DNA of 64,000 nt from Kribbella pittospori. GTDB lineage: Bacteria > Actinomycetota > Actinomycetes > Propionibacteriales > Kribbellaceae. The notes below the pieces were generated by a model. It did not search any database and was not told the origin of the DNA. It was given only the letters and a program-made list of their open reading frames with translations. This document shows positions 16,362-23,490 of the stretch, piece after piece. Each line of letters begins with the position of its first letter. The first letter of the stretch is position 1. Location of the stretch: NCBI RefSeq assembly GCF_004331465.1, contig NZ_SJKB01000006.1, forward strand, positions 1 through 64,000. The letters are read 5' to 3'. The translations under genes and the position numbers were made by a program.

Positions 16362-16667
16362 GTGAAGGGATTTCTTCCCACGCGTGCTACGCAGCCGCTC
16401 CTCCGTCGCGTCAGCTCCGCGCGCTCCCGCCCACCAGGCCGTCCGTGCGGGCTGCCGCCCGCGGGGTCGCGCTGCCGCGCGACTGACTTCCCGGGCCAGC
16501 GCCCTCGAGTCCAACGACTGCCCGTGGCCCGAGCGGGTCCCTTATGACTACGGATGTTCGACCAACCACCGGTCGGCGCCGCTCCAGCTGCTCACCGGCG
16601 AGCGCCGACCCCGGTAGTCAACCCCGCACGGTAGCGCGGAGCACGCGGCGGCAGCCCGCCGATCAAG
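16362..16667. other. 306-nt stretch without a supported gene
   Basis: Only short Arg/Pro/Ser-rich frames occur here in all directions. A 9-bp inverted repeat GGTCGGCGC (16571-16579) and GCGCCGACC (16602-16610) with a 22-nt loop is the only structure seen; it may be a weak terminator between the converging genes. Confidence 0.4.
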
Positions 16668-16991
16668 TCAGCTGGTGGGGAACGCGAGTACGTGAAGGAG
16701 ACCTGCGAGGGACGCCGCGCCGATGATCCGACCTGCGTCGATGTGTTCGCGGATCGCGTTGAGCGGGATCCACTCGATGCGCTCGGCCTCGTTGATGTCC
16801 TCTGGTGCACCGATGTGGTCGGCGCCGTACGAGACGAACAGCAGATTCTCGGCATCCGTCGTGCCGACCGAGGGCTGCAAGGACAGCAACGGCTTCACGT
16901 TCCTCGGCCGCCAGCCGGTCTCCTCCTCGACCTCCCTGGCCGCGGTCACGGCCGGATCCTCGTCGGGATCGACATAGCCATCACCCGCCAC
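16668..16991 (-). pseudogene. Nudix hydrolase, N-terminally truncated remnant
   Basis: The 107 codons begin almost at the Nudix box: G-x5-E-x7-REVEEETGW is complete (residues about 5-27), followed by LLSLQPSVGTTDAENLLFVSYGADH. ADP-ribose pyrophosphatase-like Nudix enzymes normally have 50-70 residues before the box, forming the first sheet strands. The minus-strand sequence upstream (16992-17119) shows no matching remnant and an in-frame stop. The active-site motif survives but the fold cannot be whole; a degraded gene is most likely, though a very short Nudix protein is possible. Confidence 0.6.
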
Positions 16992-17119
16992 GCCACGACG
17001 CTACCCGACCCGCGGTTGTGTGCAGCGCGACAGGTAGTGCACGCGTGAGACGCCGTACGCAGGACCGCGCGTGCGCTCAGGGTGCACTAGGACCAGCTGA
17101 CACCTCCTGTCGAGCTGTA

Positions 17120-17590
17120 CTACAACCCCCGCACCGCAAGCAACGTAGACAGCGCAGCCTGCGTCGCTTCGTAGCCTTTGTCTTCTCGGCTGTCGGGGAG
17201 ACCGGCGCGGTCCAAGGCCTGTGGGTCGTTGTCACAGGTGAGTACGCCGAAGCCGACCGGGATTCCCGTGGCTACGCCGACCTGCATCAACCCCTCGGTC
17301 GCCGCCTGGCAGACGTACTCGAAGTGCGGCGTATCGCCCCGGATCACCACGCCCAGAGCGACCACAGCGTCGTACCCGTTCTTTGCTGCGTGCAACGATG
17401 CGACGGGCAGTTCGAAGGAGCCGGGGACGCGGACGACGGTGTAGTCGGTCACTCCGGCATCGTCGAGTGCGCGGATCGCGCCGGCGACCAAGGCGTCGGT
17501 GACCTTCGGGTGCCATTGGGCGGCGACGATCGCCACCCGGGCGCCTTCCACCCGGGGGATCTCGATCGAGGGTGCTCCACTGCCCGACAT
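17120..17590 (-). CDS. ribH: 6,7-dimethyl-8-ribityllumazine synthase
   Basis: Penultimate riboflavin enzyme (156 residues): condenses the ribityl-pyrimidinedione with 3,4-dihydroxy-2-butanone 4-phosphate and usually assembles as pentamers or capsids. VAIVAAQWHPKVTDALV, VRVPGSFELPVA and VALGVVIRGDTPHFEYVCQAATEGLMQV are the conserved active-site segments; His in TPHFEY is the catalytic base. It starts by a TGATG overlap with ribBA and closes the rib operon. Confidence 0.96.
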   Translation of the reverse strand: MSGSGAPSIEIPRVEGARVAIVAAQWHPKVTDALVAGAIRALDDAGVTDYTVVRVPGSFELPVASLHAAKNGYDAVVALGVVIRGDTPHFEYVCQAATEGLMQVGVATGIPVGFGVLTCDNDPQALDRAGLPDSREDKGYEATQAALSTLLAVRGL

Positions 17591-18828
17591 CAGCCGGCTC
17601 CGTTCTCTTCGGTCAGCAGTCCGCCGGGCAGGTGGTGACCCATCCGGTCGCGTTTGGTGCGCAGGTACCGCAGGTTGTGCTCGGTCGGGTCGATCGAGAT
17701 GCCGCGACGCTCGACCACATCGATGCCGTAGCCCTGCACGCCCGCGAGCTTGTCCGGGTTGTTGGTCAGCAACCGGACCTCCTTGACGCCCAGATCCGCC
17801 AGGATCTGCGCGCCGGTGCCGTAGTCGCGAGCGTCCGCGGGCAGCCCGAGGTCCAGGTTCGCGTCGACCGTGTCGCGGCCCGCGTCCTGCAACTCGTACG
17901 CCTGCAGCTTGTGCAGCAGCCCGATCCCACGCCCCTCGTGACCGCGCTGGTACACCACGACGCCACCCTCAGCCGCGACCTGCCGCATCGCCTCGTCCAA
18001 CTGCGGACCACAGTCGCAACGCAGCGAGCCGAACACATCGCCCGTCAGACACTCCGAATGCAGCCGCACCAAGGTCGGCCCGTCGCCGATCTCACCGCGT
18101 ACCAATGCCAGCTGCTCCGACCCATCCACCGTGTTCCGGTAGCCGTGGGCAACAAAATCGCCGTACCTGGTCGGCAGCGTGGTGGTCGCCACCCGCTGGA
18201 TCTGAGTCTCGTTCAGCCGCCGGTAGCGGATCAGATCGTCGATCGACACCAGCACCAGCCCGTGCTCGTCGGCGAACGTGCGCAGCTGCGGGCCGCGCTT
18301 CATCGTGCCGTCGTCGTTCACCAGCTCCGAGATCACCGCCGCCGGGGTCAGCCCGGCCAGCCGCGCCAGGTCGATCGAGGCCTCGGTGTGACCCGGCCGG
18401 ACCAGTACGCCGCCATCGCGGCCACGCAGCGGGAACACGTGGCCCGGCTGGACCAGGTCGTACGGCTCGGAGGCGGAGTCGGTCAGCACCCGGATCGTCC
18501 GGGCCCGGTCCGCCGCCGAGATCCCGGTGCTGATGCCGTCGCGGGCATCGACCGAGATCGTGTACGCCGTACGCATCCGCTCCCGGTTGTGCGGCGTCAT
18601 CAGCGGGATGCCGAGCCGGTCGAGCTCCTCGCCCTCCATCGGCACGCACACCACTCCGGAGCTGTACCGGATCAGGAACGCCAGCAACTCCGGCGTCGCC
18701 TTGGACGCCGCGAAGATCAGATCGCCTTCGTTCTCACGGTCCTCGTCGTCGACGACGATCACCGGTCGGCCGGCGCGGATCTCCTCGATCGCATGCTCGA
18801 TCGTGTCGAGTTTCAGTACGGTGCCCAT
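17590..18828 (-). CDS. ribBA: Bifunctional DHBP synthase / GTP cyclohydrolase II
   Basis: A 412-residue fusion supplying both riboflavin precursors. RibB half (about 1-205): IVVDDEDRENEGDLIFAA metal site and RPGHVFPLRGRDGGVLVRPGHTEAS in two conserved patches. RibA half (about 210-412): LHSECLTGDVFGSLRCDCG with the zinc cysteines, then RGHEGRGIGLLHKLQAYELQD and LTNNPDKLAGVQGYGIDVVER. Both halves look complete. Upstream ribM ends one base before it and ribH overlaps by one base. Confidence 0.96.
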   Translation of the reverse strand: MGTVLKLDTIEHAIEEIRAGRPVIVVDDEDRENEGDLIFAASKATPELLAFLIRYSSGVVCVPMEGEELDRLGIPLMTPHNRERMRTAYTISVDARDGISTGISAADRARTIRVLTDSASEPYDLVQPGHVFPLRGRDGGVLVRPGHTEASIDLARLAGLTPAAVISELVNDDGTMKRGPQLRTFADEHGLVLVSIDDLIRYRRLNETQIQRVATTTLPTRYGDFVAHGYRNTVDGSEQLALVRGEIGDGPTLVRLHSECLTGDVFGSLRCDCGPQLDEAMRQVAAEGGVVVYQRGHEGRGIGLLHKLQAYELQDAGRDTVDANLDLGLPADARDYGTGAQILADLGVKEVRLLTNNPDKLAGVQGYGIDVVERRGISIDPTEHNLRYLRTKRDRMGHHLPGGLLTEENGAG

Positions 18829-18829
18829 C

Positions 18830-19504
18830 TCAGCCCACCACCACAGGTTCCGGAGTCACAGCGCGCTCCTTGTTCTGGATCTTCCACCAGGACGCGAATC
18901 CGACGATGCAGAACAGCCCGTAGACGACGTACATGGTGGCCGACGGGTAGAACTTCGACTGCACCAGGAGCGGTACGCCGACCACGTCGACGGCGATCCA
19001 GATCAGCCAGAACTCGACGAATCCACGCGCCATGCCGTACGTCGCCAGGATCGAACCGGTCAGGATCCACGCGTCCCACTGCGGTCCCCACGAGCCGAGC
19101 TCGCTCAGGACGAAGTACGCGATCGTGTACAGGATGACGCCGATGCCGAGCAGCTCGATCCGCTCCCGGGCGGTGGCCCAGCGCGGCTGGACTCCCGTCG
19201 CGGCGCCTTGGTGTCGAGTCTGGTACCAGCGGTACCAGCCGTACAGGCTGACCAAGGCGAAGAACACCTGGCGGCCGGCCTGTCCCCACAGGTCCTTGTC
19301 CTGCGGCGTGTCGAACACCCCGCCGACGAAGACCGTGAACAGCAACACGTTGCCAACGATGCCGACCGGCCAGGCAGAGACCATCCGGCGCATGCCGAAC
19401 AGAGCGCTGGCCAGGCCGAAGCCGTTGCCGACGATCTCCCGGATCAGTACTGGCGAGCCGGCGATCGTCACCTGCTCATGTAGCAGCCAGTCGAGCGGGT
19501 TCAC
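18830..19504 (-). CDS. ribM: Riboflavin transporter of the PnuC family
   Basis: A 224-residue membrane protein with seven or so hydrophobic helices and the PnuC-family segments ALFGMRRMVSAWPVGIVGNVL and VPLLVQSKFYPSATMYVVYGLFCIVGFASWWK. PnuC proteins transport nicotinamide riboside, but the copy inside actinobacterial riboflavin operons (RibM, first described in Corynebacterium and Streptomyces) imports riboflavin. Position between ribE and ribBA, and the FMN riboswitch at the operon head, support RibM. The GTG start overlaps the ribE TGA (GTGA). Confidence 0.87.
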   Translation of the reverse strand: MNPLDWLLHEQVTIAGSPVLIREIVGNGFGLASALFGMRRMVSAWPVGIVGNVLLFTVFVGGVFDTPQDKDLWGQAGRQVFFALVSLYGWYRWYQTRHQGAATGVQPRWATARERIELLGIGVILYTIAYFVLSELGSWGPQWDAWILTGSILATYGMARGFVEFWLIWIAVDVVGVPLLVQSKFYPSATMYVVYGLFCIVGFASWWKIQNKERAVTPEPVVVG

Positions 19505-20106
19505 TTGGTGCCTCCAGCAAGTAGTCGTTCCACGTACTTCGCGATCACGTCGACTTCGAGGTTGACCGTGTCGCCGACCTTGTTCCGGCCCAGCACGGTC
19601 AGCTCGAGCGTGGTCGGGATCAGGCTGATCCCGAACGTGCCGGTCGTGTCGTCCACACCGGTGACCGTCAGCGAGACGCCGTCGACGGCGATCGAGCCCT
19701 TCTCGGCGACGTACTTGAGGATCTCCGGCGCGGCCGCGACCCGGACTTCCTCCCAGTGTTCGGCCGGCGTACGGCTCGCGATCGTGCCGACCCCGTCGAC
19801 GTGGCCCTGGACGATGTGACCGCCGAGCCGGTCGTGCGCGGACACAGCCCGCTCCAGGTTGACCTGCGAACCCTTGGCGGCCTGGCCGAGGCTGGTCCGC
19901 TGCAGGGTCTCGCGCATCACGTCGGCGGTGAAGGTGCCCTCGCCGGTCGCGACGACGGTCAGACAGCAGCCGTTGACCGCGATCGAGTCGCCGTGGCCGG
20001 CGTCCTCGGTCACCTTGGGGCCGCGGATGGTGAGCCGGGCGGCGTCACCTTCGAGCAGGTCGAGCCCCTCGACGGTGCCGAGTTCCTCGACGATTCCGGT
20101 GAACAT
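19501..20106 (-). CDS. ribE: Riboflavin synthase alpha chain
   Basis: Final step of the pathway: dismutation of two lumazines to riboflavin. The 201 residues contain the expected tandem barrels, each starting with a similar block: MFTGIVEELGTVEGL and IVQGHVDGVGTIASR. NGCCLTVV and DGVSLTVTGVDD are the paired substrate loops. The name follows the convention ribE = riboflavin synthase (ribC in some species). ATG directly abuts the ribD stop. Confidence 0.95.
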   Translation of the reverse strand: MFTGIVEELGTVEGLDLLEGDAARLTIRGPKVTEDAGHGDSIAVNGCCLTVVATGEGTFTADVMRETLQRTSLGQAAKGSQVNLERAVSAHDRLGGHIVQGHVDGVGTIASRTPAEHWEEVRVAAAPEILKYVAEKGSIAVDGVSLTVTGVDDTTGTFGISLIPTTLELTVLGRNKVGDTVNLEVDVIAKYVERLLAGGTK

Positions 20107-21144
20107 TCAGTGCGTCCTTTGCGGTTCGAGCGGCGTCAGGATCAGCCGGACGTCGTCGCCGAGGCGAGTGACGTCCGCTAGCTTGAACCGCCGCAGGTGG
20201 TGGATCGATTCCGCGCCGAGGTCGCCGATCGCGGCGTACCCCGAGCCGAGCACGGCCGGGGCGACGTACGCGACGAGCTGGTCGACGAGTTGCGCGCGCA
20301 GGAAGGCGGCGGCCAGCGTCGGCCCGCCCTCGAGCCAGAGGTGCCGGATCTGCCGGTCGTCGAGCTGCCGGAGTACCTCGGCCGGGTCGTGGGTGGGCAG
20401 CAGCAGGGTCTCAGCGCGGTCGTTGCGAACTCGCGCGGTCGTGGGGATCTCGCGGTCGCCGACGACGACGCGCAGCGGCTGCCGCGCGGCCGGTACGTCG
20501 TTCTCGTCGCGAACGGTCAGCTCCGGGTCGTCGTCCAGCACGGTCTGGGTGCCGACGGCAATCGCGTCGCACTCCGCCCGCTTGCGGTGTACGTCGGCCC
20601 GGGCCAGCGGGCCGGTGATCCAGCGGCTGGTCCCGTCCGGTGCGGCCGACCGCCCGTCCAGGGTGGTGGCGAACTTCCAGGTGACGAACGGACGACCAGT
20701 CCGGACGCTGTGCAGCCAGACTTGGTTGACCGCCTCTGCCTCGTCCTGCAGTACGCCTTGCTGGACGGTGATGTTCTTGCTCCGGAGCTTCTCGGCGCCT
20801 CCGGAAGCCTGCCTGTTCGGGTCCGGGACGGCGTACACGACGCGGGTGATCCCGGCCGCGATCAGCGCGTCCGCACACGGCCCGGTCCGGCCGGTGTGGT
20901 TGCAGGGCTCCAGCGTCACGTACGCGGTACCGCCGCGTGCTGCCGCTCCGGCCATCCGGAGGGCCTCGACTTCGGCGTGCGGGCCACCGGCAACGGCATG
21001 GAAGCCCTCACCGACCGGATGACCGTCCGGGCCGGTGATGACACAGCCGACCACCGGGTTGGGATGGGTGGTGCCGATGCCGCGTGCGGCCAACTCGATC
21101 GCACGCCGCATCCAGGCGACATCGATCGGCGAAGCGTTGTTCAC
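20107..21144 (-). CDS. ribD: Bifunctional pyrimidine deaminase/reductase
   Basis: A 345-residue enzyme deaminating and then reducing the GTP-derived pyrimidine. The deaminase domain (about 1-145) has HPNPVVGCVI, the zinc-binding HAEVEAL and TLEPCNHTGRTGPCADAL. The reductase domain (about 150-345) has FVTWKFATTLDGRSAAPDGTSRWITG and LWLEGGPTLAAAF. First gene of the operon, 166 nt downstream of the FMN riboswitch. Start GTG/ATG at 21144 fits the family. Confidence 0.96.
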   Translation of the reverse strand: MNNASPIDVAWMRRAIELAARGIGTTHPNPVVGCVITGPDGHPVGEGFHAVAGGPHAEVEALRMAGAAARGGTAYVTLEPCNHTGRTGPCADALIAAGITRVVYAVPDPNRQASGGAEKLRSKNITVQQGVLQDEAEAVNQVWLHSVRTGRPFVTWKFATTLDGRSAAPDGTSRWITGPLARADVHRKRAECDAIAVGTQTVLDDDPELTVRDENDVPAARQPLRVVVGDREIPTTARVRNDRAETLLLPTHDPAEVLRQLDDRQIRHLWLEGGPTLAAAFLRAQLVDQLVAYVAPAVLGSGYAAIGDLGAESIHHLRRFKLADVTRLGDDVRLILTPLEPQRTH

Positions 21145-21310
21145 TCACGGTCCCTCGTCGTCACGGACGCACTCCGGGGCCATGACAACCGGCGCGGCAA
21201 CCCCCGCCGTCCAGCCGGTCCTCAGAGGATCGAGGCCACGCGATCACGCAGGCTCATCACCCACATGCCACGCCGACCGAACGCCGGAGCTCTCCCGCCG
21301 ATCGCGTGCA

Positions 21311-21433
21311 CCTCCCATCCGGACTTTCACCGTCGGTCCCGGAATTCCACCAGGTCAACCGACCGCCAAACCGCAGCGGCCGGGTCGCGGACTGTCACCG
21401 CCGGCTCGGAATTACACCGACCCCGGAGCACGC
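21311..21433 (-). ncRNA. FMN riboswitch (RFN element)
   Basis: On the minus strand the conserved RFN blocks occur in order: GGGGTCGGTGTAATTCC, CCGGCGGTGACAGTCCGCGA, a variable arm, GGTTGACCTGGTGGAATTCC, then GACCGACGGTGAAAGTCCGG followed by ATGGGAGG. This is the six-stem aptamer that binds FMN and shuts off riboflavin genes. It lies about 167-290 nt before ribD and thus controls ribD-ribE-ribM-ribBA-ribH. Whether it acts by termination or RBS masking is not clear; no T-run follows. Confidence 0.93.
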
Positions 21434-21497
21434 GAGTGGGTTCACTCGTACTTCAAGTATGCCCTCCCCACCAACCCCCACCACGACCCAGGTCACA

Positions 21498-21840
21498 TCC
21501 CGGTCATTCCCACCCACCCCGTGAGCGCGTTCGGTGCGTTCCAGTCAGGCGGGACGATCCCTCGGACCCCTCTGCCTTCACACCGGTGGAGACGCTTGCA
21601 CGCCGGACTCGGTGCATCCGGATCCAGCGAGGCGATCCCTCCGACCCTGCACCTTCACGCCGGTGCAGGCGCTCGCTCGGCGGATCCGGTGCATCCGGAT
21701 CCAGCGAGGTGGTCCCCCGGAACCTGCACCTTCACGCCGGTGGAGGCGTTTGCTGGACGGATTCGAGGCGTTCGGGTCCGGCGGTGCGGTCGCTCGGACC
21801 CTGTACCTTCTTGCCGGTGGAGGCGTTTGCTGGGCGGTAT
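21498..21840. repeat. 77-bp tandem array ending in the kinase start
   Basis: CCTTCA/CCTTCT recurs at 21575, 21652, 21729 and 21806, an exact 77-bp period, and a more diverged unit begins near 21498. Each copy has a block like ACGCCGGTGGAGGCGTTTGC, and the last copy is the beginning of the kinase gene (VEAFAGR). Copies therefore duplicate the gene's 5' end with its leader. As 77 is not a multiple of three, frames shift between copies, so the array is unlikely to be one long coding extension. Confidence 0.88.
21682..21702. promoter_or_regulatory. Perfect inverted repeat inside the 77-bp array
   Basis: GGATCCGG (21682-21689) and CCGGATCC (21695-21702) flank TGCAT. Neighbouring units keep only part of it (GCATCCGGATCC in the preceding unit). 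It could be a regulator site multiplied with the repeat, or just part of the repeat sequence. Confidence 0.35.
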
Positions 21841-23235
21841 CGGCTGATCGACCTGATCGGGACCGGTGGGATGGGGTCCGTCTGGCGAGCGTGGGATCTC
21901 CGGCGGTCGGCGTACGTCGCAGCCAAGGTCCTCGGACAGCACGACGCAGCCACTCTCCTGCGCTTCGTTCGGGAACAGTCCGTGCGGATCCAGCACCCCC
22001 ACGTGGTCGCGCCGCACGGATGGGCGGCCGACGACGACAAGGTCGTGTTCGCCATGGACCTGGTCCGCGGGGGCTCCGTCGCCACCCTGCTCGGCGACCA
22101 CGGCCCGCTCCCACCGTCGTACGTCGCCGTCCTGCTCGACCAACTCCTCCACGGCCTGTCCGCCGTACACGCAGCAGGCATAGTCCACCGCGACCTGAAG
22201 CCAGCCAACCTCCTACTCGACGTCACAGGCAAAGGCCGCCCCCACCTACGCCTGTCCGACTTCGGCGTAGCCGGCCTGATCAACGAACCACGCATGACCC
22301 GCACCACCACCATCCTCGGCACCCTCGGCTACCTAGCCCCCGAACAGCTAGCCGGCGCCGACCCCGACCCCCGCCAAGACCTCTACACCCTCGGAGCCGT
22401 AGCCCAAGAACTCCTAACCGGCCACCGCCCCCCCCCCACCCTCCTCCCACTCCCCGCCAACGCCGGACCACACCCCGCCCGGGGATCAACTGCAGGCACC
22501 GGACCATGCCCAGACGCCACGCCACCCGCAGGCAGCGCCTCGCCGCTAGCAACTGCCGCCGCACCACTCGCCGAGTTCATCCGGCGCTGCATGGCGACCA
22601 GTCCGTCCGAACGCCCCGAGTCCGCCCACGCCGCCGCCCGCCTCCTCGCCGAGTCCGGCCTCCTCCCACCCACCGGCGAGACTCCCTGGGCCAATCACCC
22701 CGACTCCCCCGAAGTCTTCGACCAACTCCCACCCCTCCCGCCCCCCTGGACCCCCACCGACCCAGCCCCGCAGACCACACCACGGCCCCCCGGCCCCCAG
22801 CCGACCCAGGCACGTCTGCCTCAGCCAGCTCCTCCACCCCAGCCAGCTTCTTCACCTCAGCCAGCTCCTCCACCCCAGCCGGCTCCTCCACCCCAGCCGG
22901 CTCCTCAGTTGACCCGCGCGCCCCAGGCCGCACAGGCAACTCAACCGGCACCTGTGACGATCGCCGCCGCGGCACCCACGGCCCCACCACCCACCGCCGC
23001 AGCACCCATCGCCCCGCCACCCGCCGCTGCACGTCAGCCCTCCGCTGCATCACACCCCGACACCCAGCCGCCCCACGCAACTCAACCGACCCGCGTGGCA
23101 ACCGCCGACCCGCTGCCCACCGCGGAGAGGTCGAAGGCGTCACGCAGGAGCAGAGCGCTGGTCTGGGTAGCAGCAGGCAGCTTCGCAGGCGCCGTAGCCC
23201 TCCTAGCCAGCGCCGCCTGGCTCCTCTTGCACTAG
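21817..23235 (+). CDS. Membrane-anchored Ser/Thr protein kinase (PknB-like, no sensor domain)
   Basis: A 472-residue Hanks-type kinase. Glycine loop IGTGGMGSVWRAW (about 13-25), Lys in YVAAKVL, catalytic loop HRDLKPAN, DFG in LSDFGVAG and APE in GTLGYLAPEQ are all present. A Pro/Gln/Ala-rich linker (about 290-430) leads to one C-terminal membrane helix (about 447-470). No PASTA or other extracellular domain follows, so it must sense through partners. GTG 21817 yields VEAFAGRYRLIDLIG, the usual family start; TTG 21811 is possible. The frame runs open upstream but only through the 77-bp repeats and antisense rib sequence. Confidence 0.87.
   Translation: MEAFAGRYRLIDLIGTGGMGSVWRAWDLRRSAYVAAKVLGQHDAATLLRFVREQSVRIQHPHVVAPHGWAADDDKVVFAMDLVRGGSVATLLGDHGPLPPSYVAVLLDQLLHGLSAVHAAGIVHRDLKPANLLLDVTGKGRPHLRLSDFGVAGLINEPRMTRTTTILGTLGYLAPEQLAGADPDPRQDLYTLGAVAQELLTGHRPPPTLLPLPANAGPHPARGSTAGTGPCPDATPPAGSASPLATAAAPLAEFIRRCMATSPSERPESAHAAARLLAESGLLPPTGETPWANHPDSPEVFDQLPPLPPPWTPTDPAPQTTPRPPGPQPTQARLPQPAPPPQPASSPQPAPPPQPAPPPQPAPQLTRAPQAAQATQPAPVTIAAAAPTAPPPTAAAPIAPPPAAARQPSAASHPDTQPPHATQPTRVATADPLPTAERSKASRRSRALVWVAAGSFAGAVALLASAAWLLLH
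22822..22911 (+). repeat. 18-bp coding repeat, five copies, in the kinase linker
   Basis: Five 18-bp units encode five near-identical hexapeptides of the PQPAPP type. Slippage-prone and probably variable in number between strains; it sets the length of the disordered segment between kinase domain and membrane helix. Confidence 0.8.
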
Positions 23236-23490
23236 CCACAAGAGCCTTGCCTGCCCGCCTGGTTGCTGGAACCCGGGTAACGAGCCGTGGCCCGGGCTGT
23301 GCATCTGTCTACTGGTACGCCGGTCAGCCACCGGCTCCTGCCTACCTGGGGCCCCGAACGCTCCGAGGTGGAGACAAGGGTGTCTTGGAGGTGCGGGTGC
23401 CGGCCGGCAGGTCGTACGGCGCGCGGCCTACGTGGTGGGCCGTTGGCTTGCCGGAGCCCGGGCCGGTGGTGGCCCGGGCTCTGCGTTGGG
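23236..23490. terminator. Kinase/vWA convergent gap with strong hairpin
   Basis: The 255-nt gap has no supported gene. GAGCCCGGGCC (23454-23464) and GGCCCGGGCTC (23471-23481) form a perfect 11-bp stem with a 6-nt loop, 9 nt beyond the vWA stop. No T-run follows on either strand, as is common in high-GC actinobacteria; a two-way terminator is likely. Confidence 0.65.

Noticed and set aside
20197..21816. 540-codon open extension of the kinase frame
   Set aside because: Runs antisense through ribD and the riboswitch, then through 77-bp repeats whose period changes frame; low-complexity composition.
21498..21840. CRISPR array
   Set aside because: Repeats are contiguous with no unique spacers, and no cas genes are near.
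23236..23490. Small gene between the kinase and vWA genes
   Set aside because: Frames are Gly/Trp/Arg-rich without RBS or domain and span the terminator hairpin.
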